NCBI GenBank assembly: GCA_021286885.1
Contig: JAJTBM010000163.1
Location: forward strand, 1 to 6,715
Source: Rhodocyclales bacterium
Lineage (GTDB): Bacteria; Pseudomonadota; Gammaproteobacteria; Burkholderiales; Rhodocyclaceae
Reading direction: 5' to 3'
Length of the DNA stretch: 6,715 nt
Each line of letters opens with the position of its first letter. Position 1 is the stretch's first letter. Positions 1 to 5,464 of the stretch are shown one piece after another. The notes beneath the pieces were generated by a model. It had not been told where the DNA came from, searched no databases, and saw nothing but the letters and a program-made list of their open reading frames with translations. The position numbers were made by a program, and so were the translations under genes.

Positions 1-1
1 C

Positions 2-379
2 ACCTGCCGGGTGGCGCTAGCCCCAGACGGTGGGCTGCTGGGCTATCTGCTCGCCCTGCCCTGGACCGCCGCCCGCCCGCCTCTGCTGGATGCGGAAGCC
101 TGCGTGCTGCCCACGGCGCCCGATACCCTGTACCTGCATGATCTGGCCATGGCGCCCCGGGCGCGGGGCATGGGGGTGGGCCAGGCCCTCGCCCATCAGC
201 TGTTGGCCCTGGCCGATGCCCGGGGGCTGCCGGCCCACCTGATCGCCATTCAGAACTCCCAAAGCTTCTGGGCGCGGCTGGGTTTTGTGCCCGCGCCCCT
301 CACCTCCGACCTCCAGGCCAAGCTTGCCAGCTATGGCGCGGAGGCCTGCTATATGACCCGCCCGCGCCCACACCGATGA
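2..379 (+). CDS. GNAT-family N-acetyltransferase, 3' part (5' end outside window)
   Basis: The frame is open from the first bases of the window, and the residues before the first GTG (position 11) continue a plausible GNAT beta strand. I therefore read this as the C-terminal ~125 residues of a longer gene, not a gene starting at 11. The fragment shows the GNAT core: a strand ending LHDLAMAP, then the acetyl-CoA pyrophosphate-binding loop RARGMGVGQAL (about nt 158-190), a long helix, and the late NSQSFWARLGFVPA segment (about nt 256-297), typical of the end of the fold. GNAT enzymes transfer an acetyl group from acetyl-CoA to an amine, but the substrate cannot be told from this sequence. The stop codon overlaps the start of cti as ATGA, so the two genes are probably translationally coupled. 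The family call is firm; the function is unknown. Confidence 0.85.
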   Translation, partial: TCRVALAPDGGLLGYLLALPWTAARPPLLDAEACVLPTAPDTLYLHDLAMAPRARGMGVGQALAHQLLALADARGLPAHLIAIQNSQSFWARLGFVPAPLTSDLQAKLASYGAEACYMTRPRPHR

Positions 380-2742
380 AACAGCTTTCCTCCCTCGCCC
401 TGCTGGCCCTGGTGCTGGCCGGCTGCACCACCGTGATCACCGCCCACCAGCTGGACGAGAAGCTCGGCCCCGCCGACCCGGGGCGCTACGACGCCCCCGT
501 GCTGCCGGTGGCCCCCGCGCCCGATTACCGCACCCAGGTGCGCCCCATCCTGGATAGACGCTGCGTGAGCTGCCACGCCTGCTACGACTCCCCCTGCCAG
601 CTCAACCTGAGCCGCTACGACGGGATCACCCGGGGCGCCCGGCCTGATTCGGTGTATTCCAGCACCCGGCTGCTGGCCGCCGAGCCCACCCGCCTGGGGC
701 TGGATGCCCACAGCAACGAAGCGTGGCGCGAAAAGGGCTTTTTCCCGGTGCTCAACGAGCGCAGCCCGAGCCCCGAGGCCAACCTGGAGGCGAGCGTGCT
801 GTATCGCATCCTGGGCATGAAGCAGCAAAACCCGGGCCCCAGGAGCGGCCCCCTGCCGGCAGAAGATTTCAGCGATGAAGACCTGAGCCTGGATCGCAGC
901 CAGATGTGCCCGCGCATCGAAAGCTTCGATAGCTACATGCGCCAGCATCCCCAATGGGGCATGCCCTACGGCCTGCCGGCCCTGTCTGCCGCAGAACACG
1001 AAACCCTGAGCCGCTGGATCGAAGCAGGCGCCCCGCCCAGCGCTCCGGCGCCCCTGGCCCCCGCCGTGGCGCGGGACGTGGCCGCCTGGGAGGCCCTGCT
1101 CAATGGCGATAGCCCCCAGGCCCAGCTGGCCGCCCGCTACATCTTCGAGCACTGGTACATCGGCCATTTGTATTTTGAGGAGCACCCGGGCCCCCTGTTC
1201 GAGCTGGTGCGCAGCCGCACGGCCCCGGGCCAGCCCATCGACGTGATCGCCACCCGGCGCCCCTACGATGATCCCGAGGTGGCGCGGGTGTATTACCGCC
1301 TGCGCCCCCTGGAGGCGACCCCGGTGGCCAAGACCTTCATGCCCCTGCCCCTGGGCCCGGCGCGCATGGCACGGCTGCGCCAGTGGTTTTTTGATGCGCC
1401 GCTCCAAGTGCAACGCCTGCCGGGCTACGACCCGAAAACCGCCTCCAACCCCTTCGCCACCTTCCACGATCTGCCGGTGGATGCCCGTTACCGCTTCATG
1501 CTGGATGACGCCCGCTTCACCCTGATGGGTTTCATGAAAGGGCCCGTGTGCCGGGGCCAGGTGGCGCTCAACGTGATCAACGATCATTTCTGGGTGATCT
1601 TCCTCTCGCCGGAAGGCGAACTCGCCCGCCACACCGCCGCGCTGCTGGAAGCCACCCAGCCCAATCTGCGCATGCCCGCCGAAGACGACCGAAGCATGGG
1701 CATTCTGGCCTGGCATCGCTATGCCCGGGGCGAGCGAGAATATCTGAAGGCCAAGGCTGGTTTTGCGGCCAAGCTCCAGGGCAAGACCGCTCCGCGCCTG
1801 GCTGACCTGTGGGATGGCGATGGGCACAACCCCACCGCCGGGCTGACGGTGTTGCGCCACTTTGACAGCGCATCGGTGATCCGGGGCCTGGCCGGGGATC
1901 GCCCCCAGACCACGCTGCTGCTGGGCTATCCGCTGTTTGAGCGCATGCACTATCTGTTGGTGGCCGGGTTTGACGTGTACGGCAACGTCGGGCACCAGCT
2001 TTCCCCCCGGCTCTACATGGATTTTTTGCGCATGGAGGGCGAACAGAACTTCCTTACCTTCCTGCCCCTGAAAGAGCGCCAGAAGGTGCTGGACCAGTGG
2101 TACCGGGGCAAGCCCGATCTGCGCATCCGGGAGTTTGCCGATGCGGCCCGCTACTACCCCGGCGAAACCGGCATCCGCTACCGCAGCAGCGACCCCCTGG
2201 ACGAGTTTTACCGCAGCATCCAGCAGCGCCTGAAGCCGGTGCGGGAGGCTCGGCTGGATTTTCAGGGCCTGGGCTATAGCGCCACCGATCTGGCCGCGCT
2301 CCAGAACCTGAACCGGGTGAGCGGCCTGCCAGCATCTCGCATGCCCGAACTGAGCCTGGTGGCCCTGGAGCCCACCGACCGGCGCAAGCCCCTGCAGGTG
2401 TTCTCCCTGGTGCGCAACAGCGCCCACAGCAACGTGGCCGAACTGTTCCGGGAAGAAAGCCGGCGCCTGCCCGCCGAAGACCGACTGCTGGCCCTGGATG
2501 GCTTCGCGGGGGCCTATCCGAACCTGATTTTTCGGGTAAGCGAGGCCGAACTCCCCGACTTTGCCAAACAGGTTGCCGCCCTGGAGAGTGAGGCCGATCT
2601 GGTGGCCCTGGTGGAGCGCTACGGCGTGCGCCGCACCAACCCGCGCTTCTGGCCGGTGAGCGATGCAATCCACGCCGCCTGGCAGCGCAAGTCACCCCGG
2701 GAGGCGGCGATTCTGGATTACAGCCGGCTCGACAATCTGTAA
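376..2742 (+). CDS. cti: Fatty acid cis/trans isomerase (periplasmic c-type-haem lipoprotein)
   Basis: Cti converts cis-unsaturated acyl chains of membrane phospholipids directly to trans isomers without moving the double bond, a fast response to solvents, heat or other membrane stress known from Pseudomonas and Vibrio. The 788-residue length fits the family. Residues 1-17 form a lipoprotein signal peptide: K2, a hydrophobic stretch, then the lipobox LAGC with C17 as the lipidated cysteine. This places the enzyme in the periplasm. A c-type haem site CVSCH lies at residues 63-67, followed by C69 and C74, the cysteine-rich haem segment expected near the N-terminus of Cti. The rest resembles the Cti family throughout. 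The start at 376 overlaps the upstream GNAT stop by 4 bp and places the signal peptide correctly. No frameshift is seen. A strong inverted repeat follows the stop. Family knowledge says cti is usually expressed constitutively; nothing here shows its own promoter. Confidence 0.93.
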   Translation: MKQLSSLALLALVLAGCTTVITAHQLDEKLGPADPGRYDAPVLPVAPAPDYRTQVRPILDRRCVSCHACYDSPCQLNLSRYDGITRGARPDSVYSSTRLLAAEPTRLGLDAHSNEAWREKGFFPVLNERSPSPEANLEASVLYRILGMKQQNPGPRSGPLPAEDFSDEDLSLDRSQMCPRIESFDSYMRQHPQWGMPYGLPALSAAEHETLSRWIEAGAPPSAPAPLAPAVARDVAAWEALLNGDSPQAQLAARYIFEHWYIGHLYFEEHPGPLFELVRSRTAPGQPIDVIATRRPYDDPEVARVYYRLRPLEATPVAKTFMPLPLGPARMARLRQWFFDAPLQVQRLPGYDPKTASNPFATFHDLPVDARYRFMLDDARFTLMGFMKGPVCRGQVALNVINDHFWVIFLSPEGELARHTAALLEATQPNLRMPAEDDRSMGILAWHRYARGEREYLKAKAGFAAKLQGKTAPRLADLWDGDGHNPTAGLTVLRHFDSASVIRGLAGDRPQTTLLLGYPLFERMHYLLVAGFDVYGNVGHQLSPRLYMDFLRMEGEQNFLTFLPLKERQKVLDQWYRGKPDLRIREFADAARYYPGETGIRYRSSDPLDEFYRSIQQRLKPVREARLDFQGLGYSATDLAALQNLNRVSGLPASRMPELSLVALEPTDRRKPLQVFSLVRNSAHSNVAELFREESRRLPAEDRLLALDGFAGAYPNLIFRVSEAELPDFAKQVAALESEADLVALVERYGVRRTNPRFWPVSDAIHAAWQRKSPREAAILDYSRLDNL

Positions 2743-2776
2743 GCAGGCATCACCCTGCACCGCAGCGGCATCCCCC

Positions 2777-2817
2777 ATAACAAGGCCAGCCCGGATCAAT
2801 CCTGCTGGCCTTGTTAT
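2777..2817. terminator. Bidirectional rho-independent-type terminator between convergent genes
   Basis: A perfect 14-bp inverted repeat (arms 2777-2790 and 2804-2817) encloses a 13-nt loop that can itself pair GGA/TCC. The stem has a GC-rich core (GGCCAGC/GCTGGCC). Its outer part gives a T-rich run (TTGTTAT) on whichever strand is transcribed. It lies 35 nt after the cti stop and 25 nt beyond the stop of the convergent TusA-family gene, so it can serve both. No long uninterrupted T tract follows on either side. Confidence 0.8.
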
Positions 2818-2841
2818 TGCATGGATAACGCATTGCGGGTA

Positions 2842-3072
2842 TTACTTGCGGCGCAGAAAAAACTCAAAACTCTGATCCGGCAACGTATTTTGGGTCAGCA
2901 ACTCATTGCCCGTCTGACGGGCAAAGGCGGCGAAATCCTTGGCCGACCCCGGGTCGGTGGCGAGCACCTGGAGCACCTGACCGCTTTGCATCTCAGCCAG
3001 AGCTTTCTTGGCGCGCAGGATGGGCAGGGGGCAGTTGAGCCCTCGGGCATCTACTTGTTTGTCAAAATTCAT
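2842..3072 (-). CDS. TusA/SirA-like sulfur carrier protein (sulfurtransferase TusA family)
   Basis: This is a 76-residue protein of the TusA/YedF/YeeD family: small cytoplasmic proteins that carry sulfur as a persulfide on a conserved cysteine, serving tRNA thiolation, molybdenum cofactor or other sulfur transfer routes. The diagnostic motif is near the N-terminus: DARGLNCPLPILRAKKAL, with the CPxP signature at C14-P17 (C14 the sulfur acceptor). The remainder has the expected alternating pattern, including LATDPGSAKDFAAFARQTGN, and length is normal. The reading frame stays open upstream to 3213, but I chose the ATG at 3072. It has GGAG 7 nt ahead of it and places the motif at the family's usual distance; the upstream residues look like translated intergenic DNA. 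It is transcribed away from the roadblock cluster and towards cti. I leave the symbol blank because several paralogous subfamilies share this motif and the specific partner cannot be seen. Confidence 0.92.
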   Translation of the reverse strand: MNFDKQVDARGLNCPLPILRAKKALAEMQSGQVLQVLATDPGSAKDFAAFARQTGNELLTQNTLPDQSFEFFLRRK

Positions 3073-3097
3073 GGGCTTACTCCGTTCACAAATAGCT

Positions 3098-3126
3098 AAT
3101 TTCCCGATTTTACCTTTTCCTGACAA
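3098..3126 (-). promoter_or_regulatory. Possible promoter of the TusA-family gene
   Basis: On the minus strand, TTGTCA (3126-3121, five of six matches to the sigma-70 -35 box) is followed after 17 nt by GAAATT (3103-3098, three of six matches to the -10 box). Transcription would start about 20 nt before the ATG at 3072. The -10 is poor, so this is only a candidate. Confidence 0.3.
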
Positions 3127-3141
3127 ACTAGCCTTGTTTGT
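3123..3141. repeat. Inverted repeat ACAAAC-N7-GTTTGT in the divergent control region
   Basis: Perfect 6-bp arms (3123-3128 and 3136-3141) are separated by 7 nt. The repeat overlaps the candidate -35 box of the TusA-family gene. It could be an operator half-site pair or a chance dyad in AT-richer DNA. Confidence 0.35.
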
Positions 3142-3148
3142 GCAATGC

Positions 3149-3160
3149 GGAACTAGTTCC
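3149..3160. promoter_or_regulatory. Perfect 12-bp palindrome GGAACTAGTTCC, candidate operator
   Basis: GGAACTAGTTCC reads identically on both strands and sits between the divergent TusA-family gene and the roadblock gene. A gap-free palindrome of this length in a promoter region is what a dimeric DNA-binding regulator would recognise. I do not recognise the site as that of a named regulator, and the flanking bases do not extend the symmetry. Confidence 0.35.
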
Positions 3161-3175
3161 TGAAAATCCATCCGA

Positions 3176-3194
3176 TTTGTGAAATAATGACAAA
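3176..3194. promoter_or_regulatory. Imperfect dyad TTTGT-N9-ACAAA
   Basis: The arms TTTGT (3176-3180) and ACAAA (3190-3194) flank 9 nt. The left arm is part of ATTTGTGAA (3175-3183), which recurs inverted as TTCACAAAT at 3085-3093 on the other side of the control region. The spacing and half-sites are loosely like CRP/FNR-family sites, but neither the FNR TTGAT nor the full CRP TGTGA/TCACA pair is present. Any regulator assignment would be guesswork. Confidence 0.25.
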
Positions 3195-3225
3195 ACGGAA
3201 TCCGGCACAACAAGGATCGACACGC

Positions 3226-3255
3226 TTTCCAGCGAAAATGCCATTCGGGTTAAAT
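3226..3255 (+). promoter_or_regulatory. Possible promoter of the roadblock-led cluster
   Basis: TTTCCA (3226-3231, four of six to the -35 consensus) and TTAAAT (3250-3255, four of six to the -10 consensus) are separated by 18 nt, with the first gene beginning at 3299. The -10 lies in the loop of a small dyad CGGG-N6-CCCG (3246-3259). It is weak but the best sigma-70-like pair I find ahead of the cluster. Confidence 0.3.
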
Positions 3256-3298
3256 CCCGTGCTGCCCCACAGATATTCCTACTTAAGAGGTGCTCTTC

Positions 3299-3664
3299 AT
3301 GCGCTCCAACATGCTTCAAACCGTCCTCAATGACCTGAACGGCACTTCCGCCGACATCGAGGCCTCCGCAATCATCTCGTCGGACGGTCTGATGATGGCC
3401 GCCCTGCTCCCGACCACCGTGGATGAAGACCGGGTCGGTGCCATGAGTGCTGCCATGTTGTCCCTGGGTGATCGTACCGCCCGCGAACTGGCCCGAGGCA
3501 GCCTGGAACAGGTGCTCATCAAGGGTGAAAAGGGCTACGTGCTGATGGTTCAGGCCGGCGCTGATGCCGTGCTGACCGTGATGGCCAAGCCCAATGCCAA
3601 GCTGGGCCTGGTGTTTCTCGACGTACGCCGCGCCGCCGACGCCATCGGCAAGATTCTCGGTTAA
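3299..3664 (+). CDS. Roadblock/LC7 domain protein (MglB-like putative GTPase regulator)
   Basis: The 121-residue protein is essentially one roadblock/LC7 domain. Roadblock proteins dimerise and act as GTPase-activating or scaffold partners of Ras-like GTPases, as MglB does for MglA. Visible hallmarks are the N-terminal helix (LQTVLNDLN), the strand-turn EASAIISSDGLMMAALLP (residues 21-38), the helix with small residues VGAMSAAMLSLGDRTARELARG (46-67), the strand QVLIKGEKGYVLMVQAG (71-87), DAVLTVMAKPNAKLGLVFLDVRR (89-111) and a final helix. The GTG at 3290 is also in frame. I prefer the ATG at 3299 because AGAGG ends 8 nt before it and would otherwise lie partly inside the gene. It is the first gene of a six-gene run, 9 nt before the PAS gene, and a P-loop protein gene lies at the cluster's far end, fitting a regulator-GTPase pair. 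The domain is firm; the partner is inferred. Confidence 0.88.
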   Translation: MRSNMLQTVLNDLNGTSADIEASAIISSDGLMMAALLPTTVDEDRVGAMSAAMLSLGDRTARELARGSLEQVLIKGEKGYVLMVQAGADAVLTVMAKPNAKLGLVFLDVRRAADAIGKILG

Positions 3665-3673
3665 GGAGACCCC

Positions 3674-4150
3674 ATGATTGCCGACATGAATCCCGCATGG
3701 ATCACCGGCGAAGCCAGTGAGCACGTGCTGACCTACGCTGACGGCTCCACCCGCCGGGTGTATGTGACCGGTATCGAGACCCCTTACCCCCAGGGCAAGC
3801 TGATCGTCTCCCGCACCAACACCCAGGGCATCATCACCCACTGCAATCAGTCCTTCGTCGACATGGCGGGCTACGAAGAGGCCGAGCTGATCGGGCAACC
3901 CCACTGTTTGCTGCGTCACCCCGACATGCCCCACGGCGCCTTCAAGGACTTGTGGGAAACCGTACATGCCGGCAAACAATGGCATGGCTATGTGAAGAAC
4001 CTGCGCAAGGACGGCGGCCACTACTGGGTCTATGCGACCGTGGTGCCCAACGTCCGCAACGGCGAGATCGTCGGCTACACCTCCGTACGCCGCGAACCTT
4101 CCCGCGAGAAGGTGGCCGCCGCTGAAGCCCTCTACAAGACCATGAGTTAA
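3674..4150 (+). CDS. Stand-alone Aer-type PAS domain protein (probable flavin redox/oxygen sensor)
   Basis: Residues ~44-155 match the PAS domain of the E. coli aerotaxis receptor Aer, from memory without gaps at a constant offset of 24. N58 aligns with Aer N34, R81-H82-P83-D84 with R57-H58-P59-D60, W94 with W70, W103 with W79 and N109 with N85; several of these affect FAD binding in Aer. The block GQPHCLLRHPDMP (74-86) and the segment YVKNLRKDGGHYWVYATVVP (106-125) are diagnostic. Aer continues into a membrane anchor, HAMP and methyl-accepting signalling domain, whereas this protein stops right after the conserved EALYK at 151-155. It has no membrane segment or output domain, so it must act through a partner. 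About 40 N-terminal residues precede the PAS core and are unrecognised. AGGAG ends 6 nt before the ATG at 3674. FAD as cofactor is inferred from conserved residues. Confidence 0.9.
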   Translation: MIADMNPAWITGEASEHVLTYADGSTRRVYVTGIETPYPQGKLIVSRTNTQGIITHCNQSFVDMAGYEEAELIGQPHCLLRHPDMPHGAFKDLWETVHAGKQWHGYVKNLRKDGGHYWVYATVVPNVRNGEIVGYTSVRREPSREKVAAAEALYKTMS

Positions 4151-4156
4151 GCCGCC

Positions 4157-4903
4157 ATGACGATCAATTTCACGGTCAGCCCCAGCTTCCCCAACGAGCG
4201 CATCTCCGACTGGTACATCTTCAACACCTGGATGCAGCGCTCCCTTGAAGTATCCATCCACCTGGAGCTGCACGACAGCTTCAAGAGCCAGCGCGACGCC
4301 ATTGCCGCCGGCCAGGTGGATATGATCTACGCCAACCCCTTCGACGCCTCCCTGCTGGTGCGCGAAAAGGGCTTCAAGGCGATTGCCAAGCCGGCCGACC
4401 ACGCCGACGAAATGGTGGTGTTTACCGCCGCCGGCAACGCGATCAACCAAATCCGCGACCTGCAGCCCGGCACCCGCCTGGCCTATGTGGATGATCCGGC
4501 CATCAACACCATCGGCCACATCCTGCTGGAACCCGCCAACCTGGACGCCAGCAACATCCAGGATAACGTGCGCGACACCTATATTCAGGTGGCCAAGGAA
4601 GTGCTGCGTGGCAATGTGGATGTGGGCTTCATGCCGGTGGAAGCCTTCAACAGCCTGTCCTCCCTGGTGCAACGGGATCTGAAGGTGCTGGTCACCAGCG
4701 AAATGCAGAGCATCCAGCACGTTTTCCTGGTCGGCCCCGCCGCCCTCGAGAAAGCCGATGCGATCAGCCAGCTACTGGCCAGCATGCACGAAACCGACAA
4801 GGGTCAAGCCATGCTCACCAGCCTGGGCCTGAGCCGCTGGCAGATCCTGCAACAAGAAGACGTGGAGTTCATGATCGACATCATCTCCACCCTGGGTCAT
4901 TAA
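4157..4903 (+). CDS. PhnD/SsuA-type periplasmic-binding-fold protein lacking a signal peptide
   Basis: The 248-residue protein has the pattern of the phosphate/phosphite/phosphonate-binding (PhnD-like) family. Visible are a first strand INFTVSPSFPNER (3-15), the helix with SQRDAIAAGQVDMIYANPFDA (44-64; AxxxGxVDxxxxxP is typical), a hinge-type strand RLAYVDDPAINTIGHILLE (107-125), the second-lobe AKEVLRGNVDVGFMPVEAF (146-164) and a C-terminal MLTSLGLSRWQIL (219-231). Canonical members are exported and feed ABC transporters. Here the mature fold starts at residue 2, no signal peptide or lipobox precedes it, and no permease or ATPase gene is nearby. That suggests a cytoplasmic ligand sensor and not a transporter part. 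The ligand is unknown; an oxyanion is a family-based guess. The start lies 6 nt after the PAS stop without a clear Shine-Dalgarno, so coupling is likely. Direct fusion of similar domains to histidine kinases and diguanylate cyclases elsewhere is consistent with a signalling role. Confidence 0.82.
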   Translation: MTINFTVSPSFPNERISDWYIFNTWMQRSLEVSIHLELHDSFKSQRDAIAAGQVDMIYANPFDASLLVREKGFKAIAKPADHADEMVVFTAAGNAINQIRDLQPGTRLAYVDDPAINTIGHILLEPANLDASNIQDNVRDTYIQVAKEVLRGNVDVGFMPVEAFNSLSSLVQRDLKVLVTSEMQSIQHVFLVGPAALEKADAISQLLASMHETDKGQAMLTSLGLSRWQILQQEDVEFMIDIISTLGH

Positions 4904-4917
4904 GCACACACCGCCTG

Positions 4918-5394
4918 ATGAACCTCTTCCTGACCGACCCTGAGAACCCGGCGCGCATCCGCCCCCCGGCGCCGCCGGCCGTCTTTGGACTGCCGGTGCG
5001 CACGCTCAACATCGCGGCCCATTGGCATTCGCCCGCCACGGGCGCATTGTTGGCTGCCGAGGTGGGGCGCCGCCCCGAGAACCTGCACTCCCATGTGCAG
5101 CGCATCTCCCTCTGGCACAGTCTCGGGGATCCGGTCGAACTGGCCGCTGCCGTGCTCGATCTGTGGATCGTGCTCGGCAGCTTTGGCCAGGATCTGCGCC
5201 TGCGCATGCTGCGCACCCACTACGACGCCCTTGAGCAACACGAAATGGGTACTTACCTGAGCAGCCGCCTGCACAATGGCATCCAGTGCCATGACCCCTG
5301 CGTGGCCCTTCCCGGCGTGGTGCTCGCCCGCCCAGTCGAAGGGGAGCGTGAATTCTTGCGTCAGGTGCCACATAGTCTGGCAATTCCGGCCTGA
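4918..5394 (+). CDS. Conserved-looking hypothetical protein with CHDPC motif
   Basis: I do not recognise this 158-residue protein. It is probably a real gene: it is co-directional, fills the space between its neighbours, begins 14 nt after the PhnD-like stop, and shows the same GC-ending codons. There is no signal peptide and no clear membrane span, although residues 73-89 (VELAAAVLDLWIVLGSF) form a hydrophobic, probably helical core. The N-terminal ~25 residues are proline-rich and likely flexible. Possible metal or redox ligands are H35 and H37 (HWH), H57 and H59 (HSH), and C124-H125-D126-P127-C128. No Shine-Dalgarno is evident before the ATG at 4918, which suggests coupling to the upstream gene; an in-frame CTG directly precedes it. 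A helper or adaptor of the signalling module is a guess from context only. Confidence 0.7.
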   Translation: MNLFLTDPENPARIRPPAPPAVFGLPVRTLNIAAHWHSPATGALLAAEVGRRPENLHSHVQRISLWHSLGDPVELAAAVLDLWIVLGSFGQDLRLRMLRTHYDALEQHEMGTYLSSRLHNGIQCHDPCVALPGVVLARPVEGEREFLRQVPHSLAIPA

Positions 5395-5407
5395 TGCTTC
5401 AGGCTGG
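5386..5407 (+). other. Hairpin overlapping the stop of the CHDPC protein gene
   Basis: The arms CCGGCCTGA (5386-5394) and TCAGGCTGG (5399-5407) pair over 9 bp with one G-U pair around a 4-nt loop TGCT. The stop codon is the last part of the left arm. No T tract follows, so it is not a standard rho-independent terminator. It may attenuate transcription or mark an RNA processing point inside the cluster. Confidence 0.4.
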
Positions 5408-5427
5408 TCATGACTCCGCATTAGAAT
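5398..5427 (+). promoter_or_regulatory. Possible internal promoter before the receiver-like gene
   Basis: The 70-nt gap 5395-5464 is the largest within the cluster. TAGAAT (5422-5427) is a fair -10 match; TTCAGG (5398-5403), 18 nt upstream, is a weak -35. The palindrome GTCATGAC (5407-5414) lies between them. This could give the last two genes their own transcription, but the evidence is slight. Confidence 0.25.
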
Positions 5428-5464
5428 ACGGCACTCCCTATTCCAACATCCATAGCGGACCCCC

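Noticed and set aside
349..2673. A 774-codon open frame on the minus strand opposite cti.
   Set aside because: Cti on the plus strand is a clear family match across the whole stretch. Long antisense frames are common opposite high-GC genes, and the minus-strand product is rich in G, A, Q and H without any recognisable domain.
2821..3099. A 92-codon plus-strand open frame opposite the TusA-family gene.
   Set aside because: The minus strand encodes the clear CPxP motif protein over the same span, so this is its shadow.
3073..3213. An N-terminal extension of 47 residues on the TusA-family protein.
   Set aside because: The ATG at 3072 has a good Shine-Dalgarno and fits family length; the upstream residues are not TusA-like and coincide with the likely promoter.
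3246..3276. The stretch around TTAAATCCCGTGCTGCCCC, faintly like the core of a cobalamin riboswitch.
   Set aside because: The GGTG core, the remaining conserved elements and the closing GCCACTG box are missing, and only about 20 nt remain before the roadblock start.
3238..3335. A short plus-strand frame of about 32 codons starting upstream of the roadblock gene.
   Set aside because: It lacks a well-placed Shine-Dalgarno, overlaps the roadblock start in another frame, and has no recognisable features.
3128..4720. A 530-codon open frame on the minus strand across the roadblock, PAS and PhnD-like genes.
   Set aside because: It runs opposite three recognisable plus-strand genes and through the control region, has no domain I recognise, and has the G/H/V-rich composition of a shadow frame.
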